64,000 bases of DNA from Sinonovacula constricta (GCA_007844125.1 CM017556.1:23277954-23341953); one strand, 5' to 3'. Positions 12,983 through 24,304 are shown, counted from the first letter of the stretch. Numbers and translations: made by a program. Notes: generated by a model from the letters alone, not told the origin.

Positions 12983-14723
12983 CGAGGGGTGTTCGGGAAG
13001 TTCGTAGAATTTTATTATAAAACAAAAAAGTATTTACGTTATCAAACTAAAAAAAAGACATACGTGCATTTAAGTTTAGTTCCCTTATTCTCTGGAAGAT
13101 TCAGCAAGATTAACTCAGAGACACTAACACTATGAGATCAGATACCCGGGGCGCGACAACGTCAATATGAAGTCTCTTAGATCTCAGGCGTCATTTAAAT
13201 CAAGTGAACGATTTCCACGCACTTTTTATGCCTGTCTACCCGTTTGCTGAATGTTTTTTGTACTAGTCATCGCTGAATGATGATACAATCATCTGAGACT
13301 GTTTTGTAAGTTCAGTTGCAGAGTCAACCCGTATACCGCGCAAACTAGCCTTCAACTCAGGAAAAAAACGAAAATCCACAGGTGCTAAATCTGGACTGTA
13401 TGATGGGTGTTCCGATTCATCAAAACCTAAGAGACGGATTTCCAGTTGTGTGGATCCCGCTCTATGTCCAGGCGCACTGTTTTGATGTAAATTTACTCTC
13501 TCAAAATCCAGTTGTGGTCGCTTCTTTTGAATCGCACGAACAAGATCTCTTCTCAGTACCTGAAGCACTTAATTCAGAATTCACAATTAGCCTTATTTCT
13601 TACACACATTCTGCCTTTTCTGTTGATGATGGTAATGATATTATATTAAAAGTGGATTGGTAAATGAAAAAAATCTTACCTTAGAATAGTATGCTGCAGT
13701 GACAGTCTGACCAACTGGAACTCTGTGCTGGAGAATCATTCAATGACAGTCCATAAAGAAGATGAGCATGTACTTGCCAGTGCTTTTCTGGACCCGAACC
13801 TTCTTCAGCGGTGGCGTACGTGGTGTCTTCCATGCAGACGACATAGCTTTCGTCTCGCGGTCAAAATGGTGTAACCACGTCTCGTCAGTAGTGATGATTT
13901 TTGTCTAAAAATCCATCAACTTCTGCGTCATAGCGAGCCAGAAACATGCGGGAGCATCGGACGCGATGTTGCTTCTCCTCTTTCAGTAGACGCGGCACCC
14001 ACCGTGCACTTACTTAAGACATTCCAAGTTCATTTGTTAACACTCAGTGAACTGTAGAAGACGAAACAGCGAGCTCCTCGGCTACAGCCCGTACAGTTGT
14101 TCTTCTGTCCATATTAACTAAAGATTTGACACGGTCTTTAATGGATAAACTACGAAGGACGGCCGGCCGCTCCTAGGATCGTCCTGGATAGACTCTTTTC
14201 CTCTTTAAAAACGTGAATTATCATATATTCCTGTTGATTTAATCATTTTTAACGTATCCATCGGTGTTTTATTTAGAGCAACACAGAATTTCACAACACC
14301 TCTTAATTCAACGTCACCTGTTGACGTCATAACTTTTCAGCATGAAATGTCATAGACTGTAAAGAAACTGCTATAGTTTCCGTTACGACGATATCAATGT
14401 TTTGAAATTTTCATCAAGTGTCATTATGACGTCATGTTATCGCCTGGCGTTTTCGCGCCGTTTTTGCGTCAGGTTGTTTGACGCTAACGAAGTTTACATT
14501 TCTTGAAACCATATTAATTTATATCATATTGTGGACTGCGCCGTGACACGTTCGCTAGGTTGTTAAGGTTACCAATATGTACAAACATAATTATAACTTG
14601 TTCTTCTTGTTAAGGGACTACATTATGGACAAATGCAGGTATGCATATGCAAAATTTTAAAGAAAAAAGATGAAAGACACGAGAGATGTACACAAATTCT
14701 ACGAACTTTCCGAACACCCCTCG
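12983..14723 (-). mobile_element. Mariner (D,D34D-type) DNA transposon, defective
   Basis: Bounded by terminal inverted repeats of at least 30 bp with one mismatch (12983-13012 and 14694-14723, starting cgaggggtgttcgg). Each is flanked by TA, the target duplication of Tc1/mariner elements. At 1741 bp it is longer than the usual 1.3 kb, mainly because about 390 bp precede the transposase start and a 120-bp intron-like segment interrupts the frame. The transposase reads on the minus strand and carries stops and frameshifts, so the element cannot move itself. It lies in intron 1 of the cysteine-rich protein gene, inside an older repeat. Confidence 0.95.
13200..14330 (-). pseudogene. Mariner transposase pseudogene
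   Basis: Reading starts at ATG 14330 (minus) with a mariner N-terminus (VELRGVVKFCVALNKTP), then DDPRSGRP, then the second helix-turn-helix with RTTVRAVAEELAVSSSTVH followed by TGA. Further recognisable parts are SARWVPRLL, the first catalytic aspartate in TDETW, QHRVPVGQTVTAAYYS, and YSPDLAPVDF with the third catalytic aspartate. At the second site the family's HQDNAP reads HQNSAP, so that aspartate is lost. The spacing from this site to the last aspartate is 34 residues. Other lesions are TAA after LGMS, a frameshift before TDETW, a stop after MDCH, and TAG near the C-terminus. Confidence 0.93.
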
Positions 14724-15534
14724 TATTTAAAGCTAAACTACCTATAGACCAAGGCAAACAGGGAAAAAGTAACTGTGACAAAAATACAGAGACATAACCC
14801 ACAGAAAGAAACAACAGCAGTTAACGCCTTGGAACGGTCAGTCGGCAAAAAGGACCTGCTTTGTAGAGCTTTCCATCCTCGCAATTCCTGGAGGTTTTTC
14901 TATCAAACATACAGTGTGAATAACATATCCCTTCAAAGTAGGGAACTAACAATAAACACCTGCGTCGGGATTTAAAAAAAGATCAAATGAATTAATATAT
15001 TCACAATATAACTAGTAATAACATAAACTATCAACATATGTACCCTATGTACACAATGTACAGTAGTTATGGAGACTGCTCAAGTTGCCTCACATATATA
15101 GGACACGACTGGAGAGGTAAAGAGACAAGAGAATAATCCATCAGTGACTGTCCAATTTTGGTTTTCAGTCACTGGTTTCACATAGTCTCCACGACCCTCC
15201 GGTGATCGTGTATTTTTAAAAGCAGTGCAATTTCATGACTGTAAAAGAGTCAATTTTGCAGTACCACGAAGAATTCCCGGGTTGTAACCGTCAGCAATAT
15301 TTTTTAATACATTTTGTAAAAAAAAAAGATGAGATAAAATTGTAAAAACTCTCTTAAGAACAATGGTGAATCTCCTATACCTGCAAATTTACCACATCTT
15401 TATCAAATTATTTTAATGTTATGTAAATGCAAGTTGTAATATTTACCTTTCTGTATATGGGATATACAATCCTAACAAAACTGTCAGTTTTTCCCGCGTT
15501 GGCATGATTGACGTTCTCTTTTATTTTGCTTCAG

Positions 15535-15705
15535 ATCACGACCGTTCTCTCTCTGACAGAAAACCGCACGTGTTGTAATGACATTCTCGGCTACGCCGGT
15601 CCGGACCCGTTTATTCCCTGCTCCAACATGATATGTTGCAATTCCAGCGAAACAGTGGCCTTACAGCGAGTCAACCATGCCTTAGGATTTTGTTTTAGAT
15701 GCATG
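15535..15705 (+). CDS. Exon 2 of the secreted cysteine-rich protein gene
   Basis: A 171-nt, 57-codon exon lies between a very strong acceptor (ttctcttttattttgcttcag) and a good donor (gcatggtaagta), phase 0 on both sides. It encodes residues 26-82 of the deduced protein. Cysteines fall at 38, 39, 54, 59, 60, 78 and 81 (two CC pairs and a CFRC), with N-glycosylation sequons at 35 and 61. Composition is clearly richer in G+C than the flanks. I do not recognise the family; spacing is loosely reminiscent of small von Willebrand C-type proteins but not a match I can assert. The protein probably acts outside the cell. Confidence 0.65.
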
Positions 15706-16193
15706 GTAAGTAGAACATTTCTGCTTTTAAAACTAGTTTGAAGTGCAAAATAAATAAAAAATAACAACCAAGTTTGTTACTGTATTATTATAATGTATTT
15801 ACAAATTTGCTTTAACGCTTATTAAACGTTAATGACGACAAACAATTCGACTGAGTTTAGCAAAAAATCTACTTTGATTGTACAGACGCGATTTCTTGCG
15901 GCTGTTTAATACATAAGATGTGTAGTAAAACCAGTTGACTCTCTCAAATCATTTATGCTAGTTATTTTTTTATATCTGTTACTAAATAGATCGTGTCTTA
16001 TATTGGATCAATAAGTTTGCGAGCATGTTCAGTCCAATTTGTCTGAAGTTATAATGTATTTACAGAGGAAACGTAATAATGCTCTCTTGTTTGGTAAGAA
16101 TCAGAATCAGCCCCTCTTAATAAATAATTCCACGTTGTTGTAGTTAACTGTACTAAAGTAATAACTGCTAAATTAATCATATGTATGCTGCAG

Positions 16194-16361
16194 CCAAGAA
16201 ACCCCTTTCAGACGGAGTGTTACAAGCAAGGACAAGAAGTAGCAACTACCAATCAGACCAGAGTAGATTATAAGTTCAGAACTTGTTGTCCGGGGCTTAA
16301 ATTCAAAGTGTTTGCACATACAAATGACACGGCATTGATAATTAAATGTGTTAGAAGATAA
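16194..16361 (+). CDS. Exon 3 (terminal) of the secreted cysteine-rich protein gene
   Basis: Starts after acceptor tgtatgctgcag in phase 0, runs 55 codons and stops at TAA (16359-16361). It encodes residues 83-137 with cysteines at 91, 113, 114 and 134 (an RTCCPGLKF motif) and sequons at 102 and 126. The mature protein therefore has eleven cysteines and four sequons. The 3' end is supported by AATAAA at 16752-16757, about 390 bases past the stop. Three exons joining in one phase, a signal peptide and a poly(A) signal make this the best gene in the window, though its function is unknown. Confidence 0.65.
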   Translation, partial: PRNPFQTECYKQGQEVATTNQTRVDYKFRTCCPGLKFKVFAHTNDTALIIKCVRR

Positions 16362-16751
16362 GACAGAGCATACATTACACGTGCATATGCGAAGTTAAAG
16401 GTGCTTTATACAAAACAAACTCTGTCTTTATACATACAAGTATGTGTTTTCTTGTTGTGATTCTATGTCATGGACATATTCATTCTGTGCTGGGATATGT
16501 CTTTGTCTTTGTTGTTTGACATCTACTTTTTCTGTGATCTAACATTTTCACTGTACAATATGTAGAAAACATTTCCTGTCAGTTCATGTCACTATTTTCA
16601 TTGTGTATCTCTGATATTCCGCTATGAAATCTGAGTTGTGTACTGATCTAGATATGCATATCATATATACTACATTTTTTCATTTAACATGAGTTACGTG
16701 ATTGTGTATGAGTGTGTATCTGTCGGAGTCATTAAAATCAAGTACGTTATT

Positions 16752-16757
16752 AATAAA
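16752..16757 (+). promoter_or_regulatory. Probable poly(A) signal of the cysteine-rich protein gene
   Basis: An AATAAA hexamer about 390 bases past the TAA of exon 3. It is the best-placed candidate in an AT-rich 3' region, where such hexamers also arise by chance. Confidence 0.4.
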
Positions 16758-18789
16758 TGCTTACCTTAGAATCTTTTAATGTTACGTGTAACTAATTACT
16801 ATTTCTCAATGTTATAAGCATCTCTTTGCAGTTAATGTTAACAAAAATGCTTCAATCAGTATATTTATTCAAATATGTGTTTTTCAAATTTCACTTGTAA
16901 ACATTTAATATTTTTTATTGAACATCGTGATATATTCTTGTGACTAATTAATCATCAGTTGTCATGAAAATTGTCTATGATTTTATCTTCATTTATCAGA
17001 GAGGAACACCTTATTGTCGTTGTACATTATAACAGTACCAATCAGTTTAGGAGGTTAAGTGCTTTAAATGAACACCGCATACCTGCTATTCCAGTGTCAC
17101 GAGATAAATCATGTGCAGTTCTATATCTATATCATATCTTAAGAAATAATTATGAAAAGTTAAAGAATTTCACATTGCAACTGACCTGACATTACACTTT
17201 GCTTACATCCCATTAAATAGAAAATGCATCTTTTTAAGATGAAATGTGTCGTGAAAGTTTGTCTACGTGGTAACGAAAGAATGGCAGTAACGAGCAAAGA
17301 TCAATGTTTTGATATTTGTTAAATCGTAAAACATTTAAACATTTACGAATGTTCATATTACCACATAAATATATGACTAGACCATAAACATTTTGTTTCA
17401 AATGTCACATTTTTTTTTCTTAATAAAAAGGTGGCCAGTTTGGTTAAGTCACACTATTTATATTATTGCCCAGTAAAAAAAAACATTATGTGTGACCTAC
17501 ATGCGATCGATAAGCAATCTCATTTTATAGTTCAAAGTGTAGATCTGTATTAAACCACACTGCAATGAAAGGCACACATGTAAAGAGAATTGCTTTACAT
17601 GTTTTATAGTTTTTGTTCTTAGTACATATTTTACTAAACGCTGTTTATGTTAAAATGCGCTTTATGTGGGATGCACATTTTTGTGATTCAAACAGCATGT
17701 TTAATAAGTCATATCTAAATCATATATTTTTTTTCTTTTACTTTAATCCAAGGCATTGCACATATTGTCATAAACATTCATGTTTCATCGAAATAAAGTT
17801 GAAATCAAACTTAAAAAATGGTTTTGTCTTCATTTCACAACCATTTGCTTAAAAGATTGCGTCGAAATTATAGCAAGACGTAAATTACCACACTAACGTG
17901 AAATATATTTATCAATTCTAACGATTTCACAAACCTGAAAAAGACACGTTGTGCCCTAATGATTGGAAAACCTGTAAGAAAAGAAATATTCTCCTTAATT
18001 TTTATTTAAGATCATATCCCGCCATTCAGTGGTATTTGTTCCAAATAATGTAAAACGGAAAATGAGTTATACTGTTTAAAACGCATACAAGCGAAATGAC
18101 ATTTGTGTTGCATGTGAACATCTCCTACATACGAATTAAAGAATTAAATCCCTGTAAAAGAACATCTGGCTTATCAGCCAAGAGCATTGTAAGACTATTT
18201 TATATCACGGACGTAGGCCAATCAACTTATTGAATGTCGCGGATGTCGCTTTTTGGCTCATTTTATTTAATACACACATTAAAAGGTTCGTAAGGACTAT
18301 TTTAAAAGAAACTTAGTATGAGAGAATCTTTTATATTATAGATGTAAAATTAAAGTGGTGTGAACTTTTTTTGTAAACAAAGCAAGAAAAACACGTTTCA
18401 ATTGTAAATTTAAACTTAGGAAAAGAGCTTCTTGTAACAATTGTTTCAAAACAATACCATTGAGGTCACGATGTGACCCTTAACACACACAGGAATTGAC
18501 TGTTTTACACGGATATTCTTTTCGCAGATGGTAAAATAACACAAAGGGCCTGTTTTGAAATTGTTAGAGACATAGTTGCTTTTGTCTTAAGCCTTTCTAC
18601 ACCTTACTACACCTTATTACACTAAAATCTGACACACTTTCGAAAAAAAATCTACCAATATTTAAAGCAGAGCAGAATGTTTGTGCAATATTCTGTATAT
18701 TGCAGTACATCTTTTTCTTGCCCTTATGATATTTGTTGAAAGGTAGAGACTATAAACTTCAATAAGGTGAATGTTTCAAACCAGGATTT
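16758..18789. other. No gene recognised
   Basis: AT-rich sequence with short random open frames. Acceptor-like tracts on the minus strand near 17935 and 17972 are each followed by fewer than 22 open codons. No repeat family is recognised here. Confidence 0.4.
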
Positions 18790-19062
18790 TTGTTTAATTT
18801 AACGTCCAACCGATAGCATTTCAGTTGTTAGGAAACTATATACATGTACAATTGAAGCAGCCATTGTGCTGCCTTCACTGTGTATTGCCTGTCATATACA
18901 CCGGTCATGGAAACTCACCCATATACAAAATCCTGGCACCGGGAAAACAAGTCGTGAAACCTTTTATTTGCTTGGGCGTTAGCAGAGAAGGTATACCACT
19001 TCCATTTTTAATTACTTTGATATGTCGTGGACCGGGATCGAACACTAGGACTGCAGTAACTA
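18790..19062 (-). mobile_element. tRNA-derived SINE, family 1, diverged copy
   Basis: Shares the body of the 11175-11485 copy: 'gtgctgccttcactgt', 'cctggcaccggg', 'tatttgcttgggcgttagc' and 'gaccgggatcgaac'. The B-box region is still visible at 19032-19045 but the A-box end is lost. The tail at the low-coordinate end is degenerate. The open frame at 18825-19067 is SINE sequence, not a gene. Confidence 0.75.
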
Positions 19063-19309
19063 ACTAAACGTTTTGTTTTTTGAAAATAAATCTCAATAAA
19101 CATCACATAGCCGTTTAGAGTCATTATAGCGAATAGGTCTATGTGAAAATGTCCTGCATATCTCAGGCTGCATTTCCCGTGTGTTCATCAAAGTGTACGA
19201 AAAAAGCATAGCAAAATAATATTGATCAGTAAATTTGAAAAGGAAACCCTTGTATGGACTAGCATACATTTGGAAATGCTTTGAATATGGAAATATAACA
19301 AAGGGTGAT

Positions 19310-19960
19310 GAGCATAGCATTGCAACATATACAGAAATTTGAAGAGGCACAGGGCGAGATATTCTCATGCAAGCCAAATGTAAAAGTAAGAACAAATCTG
19401 TGATGAGTCACTTAACAAAAAGAACAAACCCGACAGTTGCCGCCTTGGCACGGCCAGTCGGCAAAAGGGACCCACTGAGGTGTTTAAATTAGTTACTACA
19501 GAGCTCTAACCTCGCACTTTCTGAGGGCTTCTCAAATGCAAGCAACGAAAAGAAAACCGATCTATTTGAATAGAAATTTCCAAGAATAACAGATTCTTTG
19601 ATAATATATGTCGAATGTAGTGACGTCATTGAAAAGAAATTTCCTCATATTATTTTGAAAAGGGAGAAGTAGTATTCGTATTAGAAGAACTACACACAAT
19701 TGTTGATTGAAAATGAAACTAACTTTTTGTATCAAGAAAAGAAATGAACAGAGAAGTTTAAATGGCTGTAGCATCCTGTTCATGTGAAGATGAAAATGAC
19801 GAACCAAAGTCCAGTGTACATCAAAGGAAATATACCTAACACTCCTTATAGGATGAATTAAATGACAACAAAGAATACATGCACGGGAATATTTTAACTA
19901 CCACACTGCACAAGTAACATTGTGATCATAATTAAGACTATATGGCAACGTCGTAGAGCA
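19310..19960 (+). repeat. Interspersed repeat family 'B', long copy
   Basis: Begins near 'gagcatagcattgcaacata' and contains the family core (cgccttggcacggccagtcgg), then 'gagctctaacctcgcac', 'gaaaagaaaaccgatctattt', a 'tgacgtcattgaaaag' stretch, and a downstream segment (about 19655-19955) also found alone at 32265-32545. A second, shorter copy follows directly, starting with the same 'agcatagcaacata' words. Open frames on both strands here are incidental. Confidence 0.8.
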
Positions 19961-19964
19961 TAGC

Positions 19965-20134
19965 AACATATACTGAATTTTGAATAGGCACAAGACGAAG
20001 TTTTCACAGGTAAGCCAAATGTAAAAGTAAGAACAGATCTGTTATGAGTCATTTAGGAAAACGAACAAACCCGACAGTTATCGCCTTGGAATGATCAGTC
20101 GGCTATACGGACCGACTGGGAAGTTCAGCTTTTT
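19965..20134 (+). repeat. Interspersed repeat family 'B', second tandem copy
   Basis: Repeats the head of the previous copy: 'agcatagcaacatatact', 'ataggcacaagacg', 'gatctgttatgagtca' and 'cgccttggaatgatcagtcgg'. It breaks off after 'accgactggg', where a SINE begins. The order of repeated blocks implies a tandem or nested arrangement. Confidence 0.75.
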
Positions 20135-20300
20135 TGTACAGGAAGACCCAAGAGAAAAAGCTGAGTAGAACCAACGGCAATGCGTAGGCAAGCTGGAAAT
20201 CTTCCCTACATTAAGTCGGTCTTCCGAGACTCGAACCCATGCGCTAACAACCGAGCTCTTAGGGGAAATATACCTCTATCAGTAAGCCACGGGCGGCACT
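20135..20300 (-). mobile_element. tRNA-derived SINE, family 2
   Basis: The minus strand reads from about 20300 with a tRNA-like head (gccgcccgtggcttactgat for the A-box region and the B box gggttcgagtctc at about 20222-20234), then an unrelated body. The B box is close to consensus. The body shares no obvious words with family 1. The boundary toward the preceding repeat is approximate. Confidence 0.65.
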
Positions 20301-21188
20301 AAAACTTACAGTAGGGTCTTTACATTTTGGGATTTTGAATGCAACTTGAACTCTTGGTGAAACATTGGCTCTATAGTTATTTCTATAGCGATTGGGTCGT
20401 TAGGTAACACAATTATGTGGTTATATTGTTTACCTTTTAACTTAAACTTTTAACATTAACTGATCTAACATCGGGTCGCACCCTAGAAGTTATCTTTTCG
20501 TTACTCGCATATATCCATTCAAACAGGCTCAAGATAAAGAGGTTTATTAACTCTCAAAGATACATGTAAATTAAAACAAATGATGTAAAGATTTGCTTCG
20601 GTCTAAATACTCTAACAATAACTTTGGAATAAATTATTATGTGTATTTTATTCGCAAGGTAAAAAATTTAAAGAATGAAAAACAATTATATCGTATATAT
20701 AAGATATACACTTAGATTAAAATACCAAAGCTGGCATCATGTATTTTGATAATATTAGATTAATATGTCTCCTCTTCTTCACGTTGAGAGTGTAGCCAAT
20801 CTGAAATGTGTACTTTACACACTATTGCCGACGTTTACTTCCAAGTACTTATAGCATGGACAAAGATAATAGTAATGAATTGACAGTTTAAGAGAGTGGT
20901 TTGATGTGCAAATAAAGCACATGTTTTTATACTTATATCTAAATCTCAAAGCTGCCTTTTTGAAATATTTTATCGAATTGCTGAATCGAAATTAATATTT
21001 AGACCAGAAGAGGTACGGTTGTTTAATACTTTGAAGGTCATGAATATTTTACTTTTTTCCCGCTAATTTATTTGTTCAAATAACACAGTACAAATTATAC
21101 GTCGTTATCTTGATAGTGTTAGTTTGTTTTTTTGTTTTTATATATGTAAGCAATATCAGGACAAAAGAAACACAAGGATGTTGCTTAC
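20301..21188. other. No gene recognised
   Basis: AT-rich sequence without a recognisable exon, repeat boundary or element. Confidence 0.4.
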
Positions 21189-21244
21189 CTTGCTCCACGC
21201 AAGTATAATTGGATATACATGGAAAACAAAAGAACTAGTTTCAT
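21189..21244 (-). CDS. Candidate first exon encoding a signal peptide
   Basis: On the minus strand, ATG at 21244 starts MKLVLLFSMYIQLYLRGA. This is an N-terminal lysine and a hydrophobic core typical of a signal peptide, and it runs into the consensus donor GCAAG|GTAAGC in phase 2. No following exon in phase 2 could be identified with confidence at lower coordinates. A good start, hydrophobic core and perfect donor together are suggestive but can arise by chance. Confidence 0.25.
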
Positions 21245-22315
21245 ATAAAAACCAATATTTAAATTGTACTGACAATTTTTGGAGGCCTAATAAATATGTA
21301 TAACAACATAAAAGGCTCTTACTAATTTTATTCTACTGTCTGTAAATACGCAGACATGTTTACAGTACGCAAAGGGTGGCTTATTATTTATACATAAACA
21401 TTATTGTATGATTAGTTTATTACAGTAGAATGCAATTATTGTTTTACTACATATTTATTTCTTACTCTTTGAATATTTCATATGTAGAAACAAAGAATCT
21501 CTCTTGCTATTGGCCACAGTTGACATGTAACAGACTCTGTTGTCTTAAAACATAAAATCTGCTGTGCTCCAAAGTGTATGCGCCTGAATTTTATGCAGTT
21601 ATCAAATCTACATTCCTTTATAATAAAACATCAATAAATAGGCATTAGGTATTATAAAGCATACTGAATAAAAACAACAAACGTCAAATGTTCACTCTTT
21701 TGTTAATGTTTAACTTTAGTGTGTATGCCCTTTATAGCAGCGGTAACGCAAAGACCCAATTCTTAGGACTTTGCCTGTCGAGTTTATTCAGTTAAGTAAG
21801 GACTACTATTACATCTTACTAATATAAAAATATATGTGTATTTTGTTTAACAATGAGAAAAACAGAAAATGAGTTTTTGGTAGTTAGTTCAGATTAAGGC
21901 GTACTTGTAAAAGCATGTCCTCTGTTTCCAAAACGTCAAGAACTGTATTGTTTTAGTTGGAATTTGCTTTCACTGTTAAATATACTTTCAACTAGTTTAG
22001 TGATTCCCTAGTCTCCCCCCTGTCCTTGTTAAATTTACTTAGGTTGGAATATTGAACTTATCTGCATCACAAAAATATGTATGAAATCAATAGAAAAACC
22101 GTGAATCTTTGCAAACATACATACTTATAAGAACATCAACCGTCCACAGTATTCAGTATGTCTTCTACAAACCTGCCCTAAATGGGTATAGTGCGTCAAG
22201 TAATTGTTTCTTTTTGTATGTAAGAGCTGAATGGTGAAACAGAGTAGATTAAAATATACATATTTAGCCTTTAAGTGTGTATTTAATAACAAATATGACC
22301 CAAATGATACAAGAT

Positions 22316-22409
22316 CTAACAGAATACGCTTGGATGTGGACTGCTGAGCGATTTCCATAAGCTAGAACCGTCACAAATATTAAAAATGTAATATAAAATG
22401 CTAAATTTC
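22316..22409 (-). CDS. Possible terminal exon of the FN3 gene (very tentative)
   Basis: On the minus strand a strong acceptor (tgttgttctttcttttag) precedes a segment that is open in more than one frame. In phase 2, the phase left by the transmembrane exon at 24166-24304, it gives about 31 codons ending in TAG, a plausible short cytoplasmic tail. Because another frame is open even longer, the frame choice rests only on phase matching. Confidence 0.15.
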
Positions 22410-24165
22410 CTAAAAGAAAGAACAACATAAACAAAACACGTTGTACAATCTGTACATTTTATAACTCTTTTTTAATTATATCAACCCATAAATATATTTA
22501 CAAAGAATGTCATATTTTCTGACGGATGAGTTTTTTAAGATGAGTGTTTTAGGGCTTTCTACAATACCACCAGTAAAGACATTATACAGCTTCGACTTAA
22601 AATTACCTGTTTAACTGGGATCCGAGTAAGCGTTAAAAGTAATAAAGATCCACAAACTTAAGTGTATAAGTGTTGCTACGAAGACAGTTTTTTTTATAAT
22701 TGCTTCTATTGATGTCAACATATCGTATATACATATAGTTCATCGTAATAGTATTGTTTATCAAAACCTACCGCGCGAGCGTGAGATTAACACCCATGCA
22801 TTCTTTTTGGTATCACACTAGTTAGGTATGGCAGGGTGATGTAATTAGGTAAGTGTAGTGTATATGCTATTCCCTGATCACTTTGCTGCCACCGTTTTAT
22901 GTATCTCGTTGGACAATTTCATTTTAATTAATAAAAACATAGCATTTTAGTCACGCTATCAACTAATCTGTTCCTTTTTTTTTGGAAAGGCAGATTCGTA
23001 TATTTTTATCCAACTCGTTTAAAACTTTCAATACCTAATGAACACTAATATCTAATCCTCTATATATGATTCTAATACATGTTACATTGTTAAATGCAAG
23101 GCGCACATACACGTTAATGCTGCCTCAACACATATGCTAATCGTCTAAATGATAATTTAAATGGTAAAGTTTAAAGGAATATTTTAGAATCAACTTTTCG
23201 CAGAAAGTATAGAAGGTGTAGATACTTAAGACAGTAAGAAGATAAATACATATAAAAACACAGGAACGAGATTTCGTTTAAGTAGGATTTGAACGATTGG
23301 CCTTTTCAATTTAAATTTAAAATCGAATTCACTTCATTGGCATGAGGCAAAAAGTAACTTTTTCGACTGTGATTCATAAACCTCTACAACGATGTTTACA
23401 TATGTCTTTTTATTTACAACCTCTTCAATTGCGTAAATAAATCATGTTTTACTTATGAACACAAGATGATGGGAAACAGTTATTGTCACTTACTAATACA
23501 GCTGGCCTATTGCTTGCTAACTCCGTAAATCAATAAGTATCGATTTCTTACATTTACATAAATATCGTATACTAAAATGTTTTGATAAAATTTCCCTCTG
23601 TTTTTTAATCACTAAGCAGACCGTTTAACGCCGCTTTTGTAATTGGCTTGATGAGTAATAACAATTCACAGTTAGTTTTTTTAGATGACAATTCATATTA
23701 AGTTTCTTGTATAGAAAGGTAACAGATGTTTTTTTCCAAAGTTTTACCTCGATTTGCAGGTGGATTAAATCTGAAGATTATGATAACATGTGTTACATTT
23801 TCTTTTTTAATATGTACCTGTCTTGTCGAGAATGGCATGTTGTTGTCATTAACGGATTTAACAAGTGGAAATATTTAACTGGTGTTTACTGAGATACTTA
23901 ATTCTATAATTCAACTGTTGTAGTGTTCTCCGTTTTACTTTTACCCATTACAATTTGTTGTTACAATAGTAAATTCCAAAATCTTCATTTCGTGAATAAA
24001 AAAAATATAACAATAAATTACTATTTTAAAAGAACTACATTTTTAGGGATTATAATATGTCGATGACAATTTGTGCAGAACTTAAGTTAAAGTAAGAGTT
24101 TATGCTACGTACATATAAGCCAAACTACTGCAAAACTTTAGACCATTGCCTGCTAATTAACTTAC
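22410..24165. other. No gene recognised; presumed intron
   Basis: AT-rich sequence. No phosphatase, kinase or other cytoplasmic domain of a receptor could be read on the minus strand downstream of the transmembrane exon. Confidence 0.4.
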
Positions 24166-24304
24166 GTTAGATTAGGTCTCTGATTCCTCATTCGGCATGT
24201 AAGAAACCCAACAATTGCAAGAACGATGATGCCGCCTATTATACCGCCAACAATATGACACGTCGCTCTGTCGATTTGAACTGTAATTGCATATGTGACT
24301 GCTT
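24166..24304 (-). CDS. Transmembrane exon of an FN3 receptor-like gene
   Basis: The minus-strand reading runs from the end of an extracellular strand (VTYAITVQID) through CHIVGGIIGGIIVLAIVGFL, a single membrane span with a GGIIGG glycine motif, then basic stop-transfer residues (CRMRNQRPNLT), to the donor CTAAC|GTAAGT. That is the layout of a type I membrane protein. The acceptor is uncertain (options at 24307 and 24304), but both give phase 1, matching the FN3 exons upstream. The donor leaves phase 2. It is an open, undamaged exon, unlike several FN3 exons of the same series. Confidence 0.55.

Larger units (their letters stand above)
12941..14990 (+). repeat. Interspersed repeat family 'B', copy split by the mariner insertion
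   Basis: The left piece (12941-12982, containing 'taagaaaaggtcc') and right piece (14724-14990, containing 'cgccttggaacggtcagtcgg') are contiguous in an uninterrupted paralogue at 62774-63010. The mariner divides them at a TA dinucleotide. The core has a short self-complementary stem (cagtcgg with ccgactg in other copies). I do not know the family; at least six other copies or pieces occur in this window. Confidence 0.75.

Noticed and set aside
13382..13663. 93-codon plus-strand open frame
   Set aside because: It is antisense to the mariner transposase and crosses the intron-like segment.
18825..19067. 80-codon plus-strand open frame
   Set aside because: It lies inside a diverged copy of the same SINE.
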